From an uncultured Flavobacterium sp. (GTDB lineage: Bacteria; Bacteroidota; Bacteroidia; Flavobacteriales; Flavobacteriaceae), in assembly GCF_946482535.1 (NCBI RefSeq), contig NZ_CAMLRU010000072.1:1-12005 (forward strand): DNA of 12,005 nucleotides. Reading direction: 5' to 3'. The notes under the pieces are model-generated. The model made no database searches, was not told the origin of the DNA, and saw only the letters and a list, made by a program, of their open reading frames with translations. Below are positions 1-6,435 of this stretch, one piece after another. How positions within the stretch are numbered: the first letter of the stretch is position 1; each line of letters begins with the position of its first letter. The position numbers and the translations under genes are program-made.

Positions 1-329
1 GTATCTAAATTGAGTTCTTTAGATACTTGTTCCAATATTCTGTAGGAGCGAATGATTTCTATTTGGTTATCTAAATTAACCTTGGTTCTTCCCAATGAAG
101 TCAAACCGGCTACCGGTAAAACAAAGTTGTTTTTTGAATCATCTATGATTTTGATATTCGCTTTTGTTTCATAAACCGACAAGGTGTGGTTCAAGTAGTA
201 ATTAACAATAAAAAAAGACAATACGGCAGACAATAAAAACCAATACCAAAAACGCAAGTATTTGAATACCTCGTTTAGTATATTGATAGGATTATCGTTT
301 TCCCGGGAATCGAAATGAATGTTTTCCAT
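1..329 (-). CDS. wzc: Wzc/Wzz-type chain-length determinant and tyrosine kinase, N-terminal fragment
   Basis: The gene runs off the left edge; only 109 codons from the ATG at 329 are visible. The fragment begins with a polar stretch (MENIHFDSRE), then NILNEVFKYLRFWYW leads into one membrane segment at about residues 28-46. A periplasmic part follows, ending in KVNLDNQIEIIRSYRILEQ (residues 83-101), the 'N-x-IEIlkS-R-lle-V' signature seen at the start of Wzz/Wzc periplasmic domains. In Bacteroidota such proteins usually continue to a cytoplasmic BY-kinase domain with a Tyr-rich tail, but that part is not visible, so a kinase-less Wzz protein is possible. The start lies 4 nt after the stop of the Wza-type gene (TAATTTAATG), so the two are almost certainly co-translated. 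Role by family: an inner-membrane co-polymerase that sets chain length and works with the outer-membrane exporter. Confidence 0.85.
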   Translation of the reverse strand, partial: MENIHFDSRENDNPINILNEVFKYLRFWYWFLLSAVLSFFIVNYYLNHTLSVYETKANIKIIDDSKNNFVLPVAGLTSLGRTKVNLDNQIEIIRSYRILEQVSKELNLD

Positions 330-333
330 TAAA

Positions 334-1098
334 TTAGTTTTTTAACAATAGATACATGGTTAACCCGAATGAGATAATTCCAAGGGTTGTACCAATACTG
401 TTCAAGTATCCGGATGACATGACTTTGGGACCATTGGGATTAACAATTATGATATCGTTTTGTTTGACGTAATAATAAGGACTATTAAACCAATTGGAAG
501 AGGTTAAATCCAAGTGAACATAGGTTCTTACCCCATTGATTTCTCTGATAAGTAAAACATCTTTTCTAACGCCGTTAATGGTTAAATCCCCGGCAAATCC
601 GATAGCTTGATTCAAAGAAATATTTTGCTCGTCAAAAGAATAAGTCCCGGGCATTCTTACTTCTCCCAAAACTGTTACTTTACTGTTAATGATTCTCACA
701 CTTACCGTTGGGTCTTTGATATAACCGTAATCCGTAAGCATTTTGGCTAAAAGTTCTTGAACTTCTTCGGTGCTTTTACCTACCACATTCACTTTTCCTA
801 AAATCGGAAAAATGATATTTCCCTCTTGAGAAACCAGATAACCCTGAATTTTATAAGATTCAATATTAACATTACCGATGTTGGTTATCGCCAAATTAAA
901 AGGATCAGCAGATTCTTGTACAACTGCAGATACTTTGATATATAAAATATCATTTATTTGAACATTGCTGGACAAAAAACTGATTTGCTCTTGGCTATTG
1001 TTTTTAATATCCTGGTAATATAATATATCTTTTTTACTGGCACATGACACTACAAAAAGTGACATTATTAGTAAAAGCAATAACTTTTTAATCATCAT
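334..1098 (-). CDS. wza: Wza-type outer-membrane polysaccharide export lipoprotein
   Basis: A 254-residue lipoprotein of the Wza/BexD/VexA polysaccharide export family. Residues 1-18 form a signal peptide ending in the lipobox FVVSC, with Cys19 as the lipidated residue. The polysaccharide export domain covers about 48-138 (INDILYIKVS, EGNIIFPILGKVNV). A SLBB-type domain follows at about 140-220, with VTVLGEVRMPGTYSF at 141-155. The protein ends in a hydrophobic segment at about 231-252 instead of the long amphipathic helix of E. coli Wza (about 380 aa). The family forms the outer-membrane pore that exports capsule or exopolysaccharide, gated by Wzc. Two consecutive ATG codons (1098 and 1095) make the exact start ambiguous; no clear Shine-Dalgarno sequence precedes them. 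The 104-nt upstream gap holds a candidate promoter. The Wzc-type gene follows after 4 nt. Confidence 0.9.
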   Translation of the reverse strand: MMIKKLLLLLIMSLFVVSCASKKDILYYQDIKNNSQEQISFLSSNVQINDILYIKVSAVVQESADPFNLAITNIGNVNIESYKIQGYLVSQEGNIIFPILGKVNVVGKSTEEVQELLAKMLTDYGYIKDPTVSVRIINSKVTVLGEVRMPGTYSFDEQNISLNQAIGFAGDLTINGVRKDVLLIREINGVRTYVHLDLTSSNWFNSPYYYVKQNDIIIVNPNGPKVMSSGYLNSIGTTLGIISFGLTMYLLLKN

Positions 1099-1130
1099 CT
1101 GTTAGTTTGTGAGTTATTATTTCTAGTTTG

Positions 1131-1160
1131 CAAATCTACGATTTGATTTTATAAATCAGA
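1131..1160 (-). promoter_or_regulatory. Candidate Bacteroidota-type promoter for wza-wzc
   Basis: On the minus strand the gap upstream of wza contains TAGATTTG (1138 down to 1131), a full match to the Bacteroidota -7 consensus TAnnTTTG. Exactly 18 nt further upstream is TCTG (1160-1157), one mismatch from the -33 TTTG element. The -7 box lies about 32 nt before the first ATG, which leaves a short leader. This would let the export genes be transcribed independently of the biosynthetic genes. The match is by eye, and AT-rich sequence produces such hits by chance. Confidence 0.4.
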
Positions 1161-1168
1161 TTTAATCT
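1133..1168. repeat. Cluster of AATC/GATT half-sites with two short palindromes upstream of wza
   Basis: Six copies of AATC or its complement GATT occur in about 35 bp (plus strand positions 1133, 1140, 1145, 1154, 1159, 1164). They build two abutting dyads: TGATTT-TAT-AAATCA at 1144-1158 and AGATT-T-AATCT at 1158-1168. The cluster overlaps the candidate -33/-7 promoter, so it could be an operator. The stems contain little GC and have no following T-run in the right place, so a strong intrinsic terminator for the dehydratase gene is unlikely. Confidence 0.35.
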
Positions 1169-1202
1169 TCTAATTTATTAGGCCTGCAGTGTAAAGAAAT
1201 AG

Positions 1203-3185
1203 TTAATTATTTGTATCTACCTTAACACTATCCAAAGCTTCATAAACAGAATTCAAACTTTTATATTCCGGTACGATTTTTTTCATTTTAGTAACAATTA
1301 CCGAATTTGGTTTCTCTTTTGCGATACTAATGAGTAAATCTATTGATTTATTGAGTTCTGTGTGGTGGTGGAACTCATCTTGAGAAATCATGATTTTGGT
1401 ATTGTGAGTAGGTAACGTTTTAGAAGTATTGTTTAATAATTCTTCATATAATTTTTCACCCGGTCTTAGTCCGATGATTTTAATTTTAATTTCATTATCA
1501 GGTGTGAATCCGGCCAAACGGATCATTTTTTTGGCCAAGTCTATAATTTTGACCGGTTTCCCCATATCAAAAATATAAATCTCACCACCTTTCCCCATCG
1601 CACCTGCTTCCAAGACCAATTGACAAGCTTCAGGTATGGTCATAAAATAGCGAATAATCTCCGGATGGGTAATGGTTAAAGGTCCGCCTTCTTGTATTTG
1701 CTTTGTAAACAAAGGCACAACAGAGCCGTTAGAACCTAGTACGTTACCGAAACGCGTAGTGATAAACTTGGTTGGGTTATTTACGCCTTCTGTTTTTAAC
1801 TTGTAGTCTAATGATTGTACATATTTTTCGGCTATTCTCTTGCTGGCACCCATTACATTACTAGGATTAACCGCTTTATCAGTGGAAACCATAACAAAAC
1901 TACCCACCTTATATTTGGCTGACAAATCTGCTAAATTTCGGGTTCCCATAACATTATTGAGGATAGCTTGAGCCGGATTTTCTTCCATCAACGGCACATG
2001 CTTGTAGGCAGCGGCATGATAGACAACCTCAGGTTTGTGGTTTACAAAAACCTGCTCAATTTCATCGGTATTTTTTATATCCGATATCACATTGATGGTT
2101 TCCACTTCAGGATCTAAAGCGGAAATTTCTAAACTCAAATTATGCAATGGCGTTTCTGCTTGGTCTAAAACAATTATTTTTTTAGGTTTGAATAAAATCA
2201 CTTGCCGCACAATCTCACTACCTATTGAACCCGCCGCACCCGTAACCAAAATAGTTTTTTTATGCAATTGTTTAGAAATCGTTTGATTGTCGAGGACAAT
2301 TGGTTCTCGCTCTAATAAATCAAGAATTTGGAAGTTTTTAATTTTTTTAGAGATTTCTTTTTGATCCTCAACATCACTCAAAAGCGGAATAGTATATACC
2401 TTAAAATTATATTCTAAACAATCATCAATTATTTGCGAACGTTCGTCTTTAGAGATGGACTTATCCGCAAAAATCAAAACCTCTGCATCAAGAGTTCTTA
2501 ATACGGTTATCACATTTCCGGTATAAATAGGTAAATTATGGATTCGCTTGGTGGTGTTTTGTGCGGATTTATCCATGAATCCAACGACCCTAAATCGTTT
2601 TGGAGACTCTGATTGTAATGAGTTAGCTAAAGCAATAGCGTTGACATCTGAACCATAAATCAAGGCATTTGTTAAATGAGCTGTATTTTTATTACTGAAA
2701 TACCTTTCGAAGGTATGTTTCACCACAACGCGATAGAAAAACAAAAGACTAAAGGAAATTACGCCGTTAATAATCAATCCTGTAGTAAGGAAAAATTTAT
2801 TTTGCCAATAAATCAGAGCAGAATAATTGATTAAAATTAAGATTAACGTAGAAAAGAATTGTGCAAAAAATAATTTCAAAGCATCCACTTGAGATGAATG
2901 GCGTATTACTCCCGAATAGGTTCTGAATATCCAAAAGAAAAAAATATTGACACAAAAATAAAGCGGTGTAGCTATTAAAAGATTCTCGTTTCTGAAGTAT
3001 TTTAGTTTAATGCCATCAAAGATGAAAAAAGTTATAAAGCCGCCTAAAAAAATGATCGTGATATCTAATAGCAATACCATCCACCTAGGCAGATAACTTA
3101 AATTCTCTAATTTAAAACCAAATTGAAGTTCGGTTAAGTAACTTCTTAAATCTGATAAATATTTCTTTGTGGTATTATTAGGCAA
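1203..3185 (-). CDS. Membrane-bound UDP-sugar 4,6-dehydratase (PglF/WbpM/CapD type)
   Basis: A 660-residue protein of the large, membrane-anchored short-chain dehydrogenase group. Four hydrophobic segments occupy about residues 36-155. A CoA-binding-like domain follows (about 172-290, with ALIYGSD and RVVGFMD). The catalytic extended-SDR domain runs from about 308 to 600: NAD-binding TGAAGSIGSE at 315-324, STDKA at 434-438, and M445xxxK449 in NVMGASKR in place of the usual YxxxK. That Met-for-Tyr change is typical of PglF/WbpM dehydratases, which convert UDP-GlcNAc to the 4-keto-6-deoxy sugar. The downstream half also has RPGEKLYEELL at 574-584. The reading frame has no ATG before residue 36; an in-frame TAA lies 9 nt upstream of the chosen TTG (3185), so TTG is the most likely start. 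The next gene upstream, an aminotransferase, would use its 4-keto product. Exact substrate is inferred. Confidence 0.93.
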   Translation of the reverse strand: MPNNTTKKYLSDLRSYLTELQFGFKLENLSYLPRWMVLLLDITIIFLGGFITFFIFDGIKLKYFRNENLLIATPLYFCVNIFFFWIFRTYSGVIRHSSQVDALKLFFAQFFSTLILILINYSALIYWQNKFFLTTGLIINGVISFSLLFFYRVVVKHTFERYFSNKNTAHLTNALIYGSDVNAIALANSLQSESPKRFRVVGFMDKSAQNTTKRIHNLPIYTGNVITVLRTLDAEVLIFADKSISKDERSQIIDDCLEYNFKVYTIPLLSDVEDQKEISKKIKNFQILDLLEREPIVLDNQTISKQLHKKTILVTGAAGSIGSEIVRQVILFKPKKIIVLDQAETPLHNLSLEISALDPEVETINVISDIKNTDEIEQVFVNHKPEVVYHAAAYKHVPLMEENPAQAILNNVMGTRNLADLSAKYKVGSFVMVSTDKAVNPSNVMGASKRIAEKYVQSLDYKLKTEGVNNPTKFITTRFGNVLGSNGSVVPLFTKQIQEGGPLTITHPEIIRYFMTIPEACQLVLEAGAMGKGGEIYIFDMGKPVKIIDLAKKMIRLAGFTPDNEIKIKIIGLRPGEKLYEELLNNTSKTLPTHNTKIMISQDEFHHHTELNKSIDLLISIAKEKPNSVIVTKMKKIVPEYKSLNSVYEALDSVKVDTNN

Positions 3186-3241
3186 TTTTTTATTTTAATT
3201 TTTTAATTGGACAGTAAAAGTATTAAAAAAATTAACATCTA

Positions 3242-4384
3242 CTATACCATTAAAACCCTTTGAATGGCATTCTGAATACTATTTCTGTCATTTGGGGTTA
3301 AATTTGAACCAGAGGGCAAACAAAGACCGTTTGTAAATAAGTTTTCCGCTACAGAGTTCCCAAAATATCGACAATGATTAAAAATGGGTTGCAAATGCAT
3401 GGGCTTCCAAAGTGGTCGGCATTCGATATTTTCTTTTTCAAGAGCCAATCTTACTTTTTCGCTCGTCACCCCATTAGTCTTGATTGGGTCAATCACAATA
3501 CAAGACAACCAATGATTAGAAAAATAATCAGCATTAGGCTCAGAAAACACTGTGACTCCGGAAATATTTTTAAATAAATCCACATAAAACTGATGCATTG
3601 CTCTTCTCAAAGCAATATGCTTATCTAAAACTTCCATTTGACCTCGCCCGATACCGGCGCATATATTACTCATACGGTAGTTGTAACCAATTTCACTATG
3701 CTGATAATGCGGTGCATTGTCTCTGGCTTGAGTAGAAAGAAAAACGGCTTTATTCTTTTGTTCAATTGTTTTGGTAACTATGGCACCACCACCGGAAGTA
3801 GTGATAATTTTATTTCCGTTAAATGACAAAATGGAAAGGTCACCAAAAGTCCCGCATTTTCTACCTTTGTAAGTACTTCCCAAGGCTTCGGCACTGTCTT
3901 CTACTAAGGGAATTTCGTATTTATTGGCTAAGGCCGTAATTTCATCTACTTTAAAAGCCATGCCGTATAAATGAACCCCGATAATTGCTTTTGGTTTTTT
4001 GCCGTGAGCTATTCGATCTTTTATAGCTTCTTCCAAAGCCATCGGACACATATTCCAGGTATCAGGTTCACTGTCAACAAAAACAGGTGTGGCCCCCAAA
4101 TACACAATTGGGTTGGCAGATGCGGAAAACGTCATACTTTGACAAATCACTTCATCTCCATTCTTTACTCCCAATAATATCAAAGCCAAGTGAAGCGCTG
4201 CAGTCCCTGAACTCAAGGCACCAACATGTACTGCCTCGCCTAAATAATTTTCCAAATCTTGTTCAAATCCGGTAACATTTGGTCCTAAAGGTGCTACCCA
4301 ATTGGTATCAAACGCTTCTTGTACAAATTTTTGTTCTCCTCCACCCATGTGTGGTGAAGACAACCATATTTTTGAATTAGTCAT
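3242..4384 (-). CDS. DegT/DnrJ/EryC1/StrS-family PLP aminotransferase (PglE-like, sugar 4-aminotransferase)
   Basis: A 380-residue sugar aminotransferase, full length for the family. Visible landmarks are LSSPHMGGGE (8-17), the cofactor phosphate-binding SSGTAALHLAL (58-68), VEDSAEALGS (161-170, with the Asp that pairs with the pyridine nitrogen), and SFNGNKIITTSGGG (187-200) with Lys192 as the expected Schiff-base lysine. EIGYNYRMSNICAGIG (231-246) and CRPLWKPMHLQP (322-333) are also typical of the PglE/PseC/LegC branch. Such enzymes transfer an amino group from glutamate to a UDP-4-keto-6-deoxy-HexNAc, giving a UDP-4-amino-4,6-dideoxy sugar. The gene directly downstream encodes the matching membrane dehydratase, so the two steps are paired here. 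No PglD-like N-acetyltransferase is adjacent. Position 4 versus 3 on the sugar cannot be proven from sequence, but the dehydratase partner favours 4. Confidence 0.92.
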   Translation of the reverse strand: MTNSKIWLSSPHMGGGEQKFVQEAFDTNWVAPLGPNVTGFEQDLENYLGEAVHVGALSSGTAALHLALILLGVKNGDEVICQSMTFSASANPIVYLGATPVFVDSEPDTWNMCPMALEEAIKDRIAHGKKPKAIIGVHLYGMAFKVDEITALANKYEIPLVEDSAEALGSTYKGRKCGTFGDLSILSFNGNKIITTSGGGAIVTKTIEQKNKAVFLSTQARDNAPHYQHSEIGYNYRMSNICAGIGRGQMEVLDKHIALRRAMHQFYVDLFKNISGVTVFSEPNADYFSNHWLSCIVIDPIKTNGVTSEKVRLALEKENIECRPLWKPMHLQPIFNHCRYFGNSVAENLFTNGLCLPSGSNLTPNDRNSIQNAIQRVLMV

Positions 4385-4405
4385 GGTTCTGATGGTGTTT
4401 AATAA

Positions 4406-4963
4406 TCAGTGAAAGAATACTCCAAACACTGTTTTAATAATAATTTTGATATCCCCAAAGATGGAATTATGATAATAATAATCCAAATTCATTTTCACTT
4501 TATCTTTAAAAATAATTTCATCATTGTATTGCCTTGGATTCGACTGATTTTGCAAAATCAATTCTTCATCAACGTATTTTAGTGATGCATTGCTGGTGAT
4601 ACCCGGTTTTAACTTTAAAATATTTTTCTCTTCTCCTTCCAAAAGATCATAATAACCGGGAACATCAGGTCTTGGACCAACAAAACTCATGTCTCCGATT
4701 AAAACATTCCCTATTTGAGGAAACTCATCAATTTTATATTTTCTCAAAAAAGCTCCTAGTCCAGAAATTCTTTGATCTTTATCTCTAATGGTTCTCAATT
4801 TATAGATTTTGAATATTTTTCCATACTGCCCAACCCTATCTTGGATAAAAATACCATTGGCTGCAGTATCAACAGAGCAAATAGCCCACAATAATAAAAT
4901 AGGCCCCAATAATACCAACAATAGTAATATTGAAAAAAAAATATCAAATCCACGTTTCGGCAT
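4406..4963 (-). CDS. Second phosphoglycosyl transferase (bacterial sugar transferase family)
   Basis: A 185-residue monotopic phosphoglycosyl transferase, close to the minimal PglC size. Residues 1-8 (MPKRGFDI) and the hydrophobic re-entrant helix at about 9-30 anchor it in the inner membrane. The catalytic Asp79-Glu80 pair is in KYKIDEFPQ; GDMSFVGPRP is at 90-99; KPGIT is at 119-123. After KPGIT the sequence is SNASLKY rather than the common GWAQVNGR, and an insert rich in Glu/Asn/Gln follows. This places it in a different subfamily from the phosphoglycosyl transferase at 7479-8099. Family role: transfer of a sugar phosphate from a UDP-sugar to undecaprenyl phosphate. The gene begins 8 nt after the metallophosphoesterase stop, and an AAAGAG purine run in the spacer region may help initiation. 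Its sugar substrate is unknown; the aminotransferase and dehydratase downstream make a 4-amino-sugar nucleotide a possibility. Confidence 0.9.
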   Translation of the reverse strand: MPKRGFDIFFSILLLLVLLGPILLLWAICSVDTAANGIFIQDRVGQYGKIFKIYKLRTIRDKDQRISGLGAFLRKYKIDEFPQIGNVLIGDMSFVGPRPDVPGYYDLLEGEEKNILKLKPGITSNASLKYVDEELILQNQSNPRQYNDEIIFKDKVKMNLDYYYHNSIFGDIKIIIKTVFGVFFH

Positions 4964-4971
4964 CGTTCTCT

Positions 4972-5625
4972 TTATCGTCTATTTTTGGATAAATAATAAT
5001 CAATACAAAGTTGGGGAAATTTTTCCGACTTCATTTGCTTAATTACTCTTTCGATGTGGTGAAGAAAGCTTTTTAATTCGACTTGACCGGTTTCGGTATC
5101 ATATTTCAAATAACAGGATTGGTTAATATAGGTTCGATTTTGACCAATACTGCCGGTGTTATACAAACTAAAGCCATTTTTTTCTCTGAAAAACTGTTGG
5201 TGTGAATGACCAAACATATAGTTTGTATCAATCGGTATTTCAGAAATATCGGTGTCTGCAAAAATATATTGATTGTTTAGAGTGTGCTTTACAGTAAAAT
5301 TATCAAGAACCAATTCTTCTTGATAATTCTTTATGTGAGTGGTTAAATTTTGATCAAATTGGTCATAACAATGTTGAAAAAAGGTTTGGGCTATCAGATT
5401 GGTTCCGTCATAATTACCTTCCGAAAAATACTTTTCGTGATTTCCTTTGAGTAAGGTGCAATTCTTAATTTCGTTTAAAAAAAGGATACATTCGTTGGTC
5501 CATGGCCCGTAATTAACCACATCACCATGAGAAACAAATAAGTCAGTTTCTTTGGCTTCCAATCGGAATAATTCTTCCAAAGCTATCAAATTACCATGTA
5601 CATCGCCAAAAATGATTATTTTCAT
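4972..5625 (-). CDS. Calcineurin-like metallophosphoesterase (YfcE/MJ0936-like)
   Basis: A 217-residue soluble phosphoesterase with the whole dinuclear metal site visible: GDVHGN (7-12; Asp8, His10), GDVVNYGP (34-41; Asp35), GNHE (61-64; Asn62, His63), a single His113 in TVKHT, and GHSH (139-142; His140, His142). No signal peptide or membrane segment is seen, so it should act in the cytoplasm. The family hydrolyses phosphomono- or diesters, including nucleotides and pyrophosphate-linked compounds; the substrate cannot be read from sequence. It overlaps the preceding epimerase gene by 4 nt (ATGA) and is followed after 8 nt by a phosphoglycosyl transferase, so it is built into the polysaccharide operon rather than a bystander. 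Removal of a phosphate from a sugar intermediate, or hydrolysis of the nucleotide by-product of glycosyl transfer, are possible roles; both are guesses. A 12-bp hairpin lies inside the gene. Confidence 0.9.
   Translation of the reverse strand: MKIIIFGDVHGNLIALEELFRLEAKETDLFVSHGDVVNYGPWTNECILFLNEIKNCTLLKGNHEKYFSEGNYDGTNLIAQTFFQHCYDQFDQNLTTHIKNYQEELVLDNFTVKHTLNNQYIFADTDISEIPIDTNYMFGHSHQQFFREKNGFSLYNTGSIGQNRTYINQSCYLKYDTETGQVELKSFLHHIERVIKQMKSEKFPQLCIDYYLSKNRR
5298..5328. repeat. Perfect 12-bp inverted repeat inside the metallophosphoesterase gene
   Basis: The arms at 5298-5309 (AATTATCAAGAA) and 5317-5328 (TTCTTGATAATT) are perfectly complementary around a 7-nt loop. In the minus-strand mRNA this would form a stem-loop in the codons for residues around 100-110 (NYQEELVLDN). 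It is not next to a gene end and has no U-run after it, so it is not a normal terminator. Confidence 0.6.
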
Positions 5626-6431
5626 ACCAACATATTCTTAATACCTTCAGCCAAAGAAGTTTCGGGCTGCCAATGGAGTTTCTCAAAAGTTTGTTTCGGA
5701 TTAAAATAAAAAGATTGCCCCGTTTCTTCCCCTACAAATTCCAAGGTAGAAGTAGTATGTTTTTGAATCTCTTCAGCTACTTTTTTATTGGAAATTGACA
5801 TCCCTGTAGCACCTAAATAAATGGCGTTGTCTTCTTGTAATGCCGATGCCACACAAAGATTAACAGCATCAGCTATATAAATATAATCTTGTTTGCGCTC
5901 TCCTTGACCAAATAAAGTTATTTTCTTGTTGGTTTTGGCAGATTGAATAATTGCCGGAATAAATGAACTATTGGTTATTCCCGGACCATAGACATACGCC
6001 ATACGTATTATGGAATAATGAGCCATTGCTTTCACAATAAACTCACCGGCTAATTTGGAAAGTGCATACAATCCAGGATTGTAAAAAGGTGAATTCTCAG
6101 TTATTACTTCTTCCGTATTACCGTAAACATTGGTACTTGACACATAAATCATTTTTGCCTTTTCATATTTTAAGGCATATTGATAAAGCAAATCGTTAAT
6201 TTTTAGCAACTTACTATGCGGATTAGAATAATTACCCGATAAATAAAAAATAAAATCAGGGGTGCGGGATGAATTGAACAACTCGCTTGAAGTCATTAAC
6301 TTTGCCTTCGCATTAATATTATCGGTATTGGTATTGTATACTGCTATCACCTCAAAACCTTGAAGCAACAACTTATCCACTAAAGCACTGCCTAAAAAAC
6401 CATTGGCTCCGACTACTACCGCTAATTTCAT
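5622..6431 (-). CDS. NAD(P)-dependent nucleotide-sugar epimerase/dehydratase/reductase (extended SDR)
   Basis: A 269-residue cytoplasmic protein, somewhat shorter than typical GalE/RmlB enzymes (about 310-340). The Rossmann glycine motif is GANGFLG (8-14). Further landmarks are VSSTNVYG (97-104), carrying the catalytic Ser/Thr, and YALSK (122-126) with Tyr122 and Lys126. RMAYVYGPG (143-151) and RKQDYIYIADAV (179-190) are the substrate-side motifs of the NAD-dependent epimerase/dehydratase family. The active site is intact. Epimerase, reductase or dehydratase activity cannot be told apart from sequence; the short length is also seen in 4-keto sugar reductases. The start is the ATG at 6431, 4 nt after the TAG of the ATP-grasp gene. 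The stop overlaps the metallophosphoesterase start (ATGA). The tight linkage suggests it acts on the same intermediate as its two neighbours. Confidence 0.9.
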   Translation of the reverse strand: MKLAVVVGANGFLGSALVDKLLLQGFEVIAVYNTNTDNINAKAKLMTSSELFNSSRTPDFIFYLSGNYSNPHSKLLKINDLLYQYALKYEKAKMIYVSSTNVYGNTEEVITENSPFYNPGLYALSKLAGEFIVKAMAHYSIIRMAYVYGPGITNSSFIPAIIQSAKTNKKITLFGQGERKQDYIYIADAVNLCVASALQEDNAIYLGATGMSISNKKVAEEIQKHTTSTLEFVGEETGQSFYFNPKQTFEKLHWQPETSLAEGIKNMLV

Positions 6432-6435
6432 ACTA

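Noticed and set aside
1144..1168. Intrinsic terminator after the dehydratase gene
   Set aside because: The stems are short and almost without GC, and no proper U-run follows on the minus strand; an operator or chance palindromes fit better.
3215..3222. TACTTTTA upstream of the dehydratase gene as a -7 promoter element
   Set aside because: It misses the final G of TAnnTTTG and has no TTTG-like -33 element at 17-20 nt, so it is no better than chance in this AT-rich gap.
2035..4275. Plus-strand open frames at 2035-2286, 3374-3577, 3638-3826, 3971-4177 and 4087-4275
   Set aside because: They lie wholly opposite the well-supported dehydratase and aminotransferase genes, have no recognisable motifs, and their composition is explained by the complementary coding strand.
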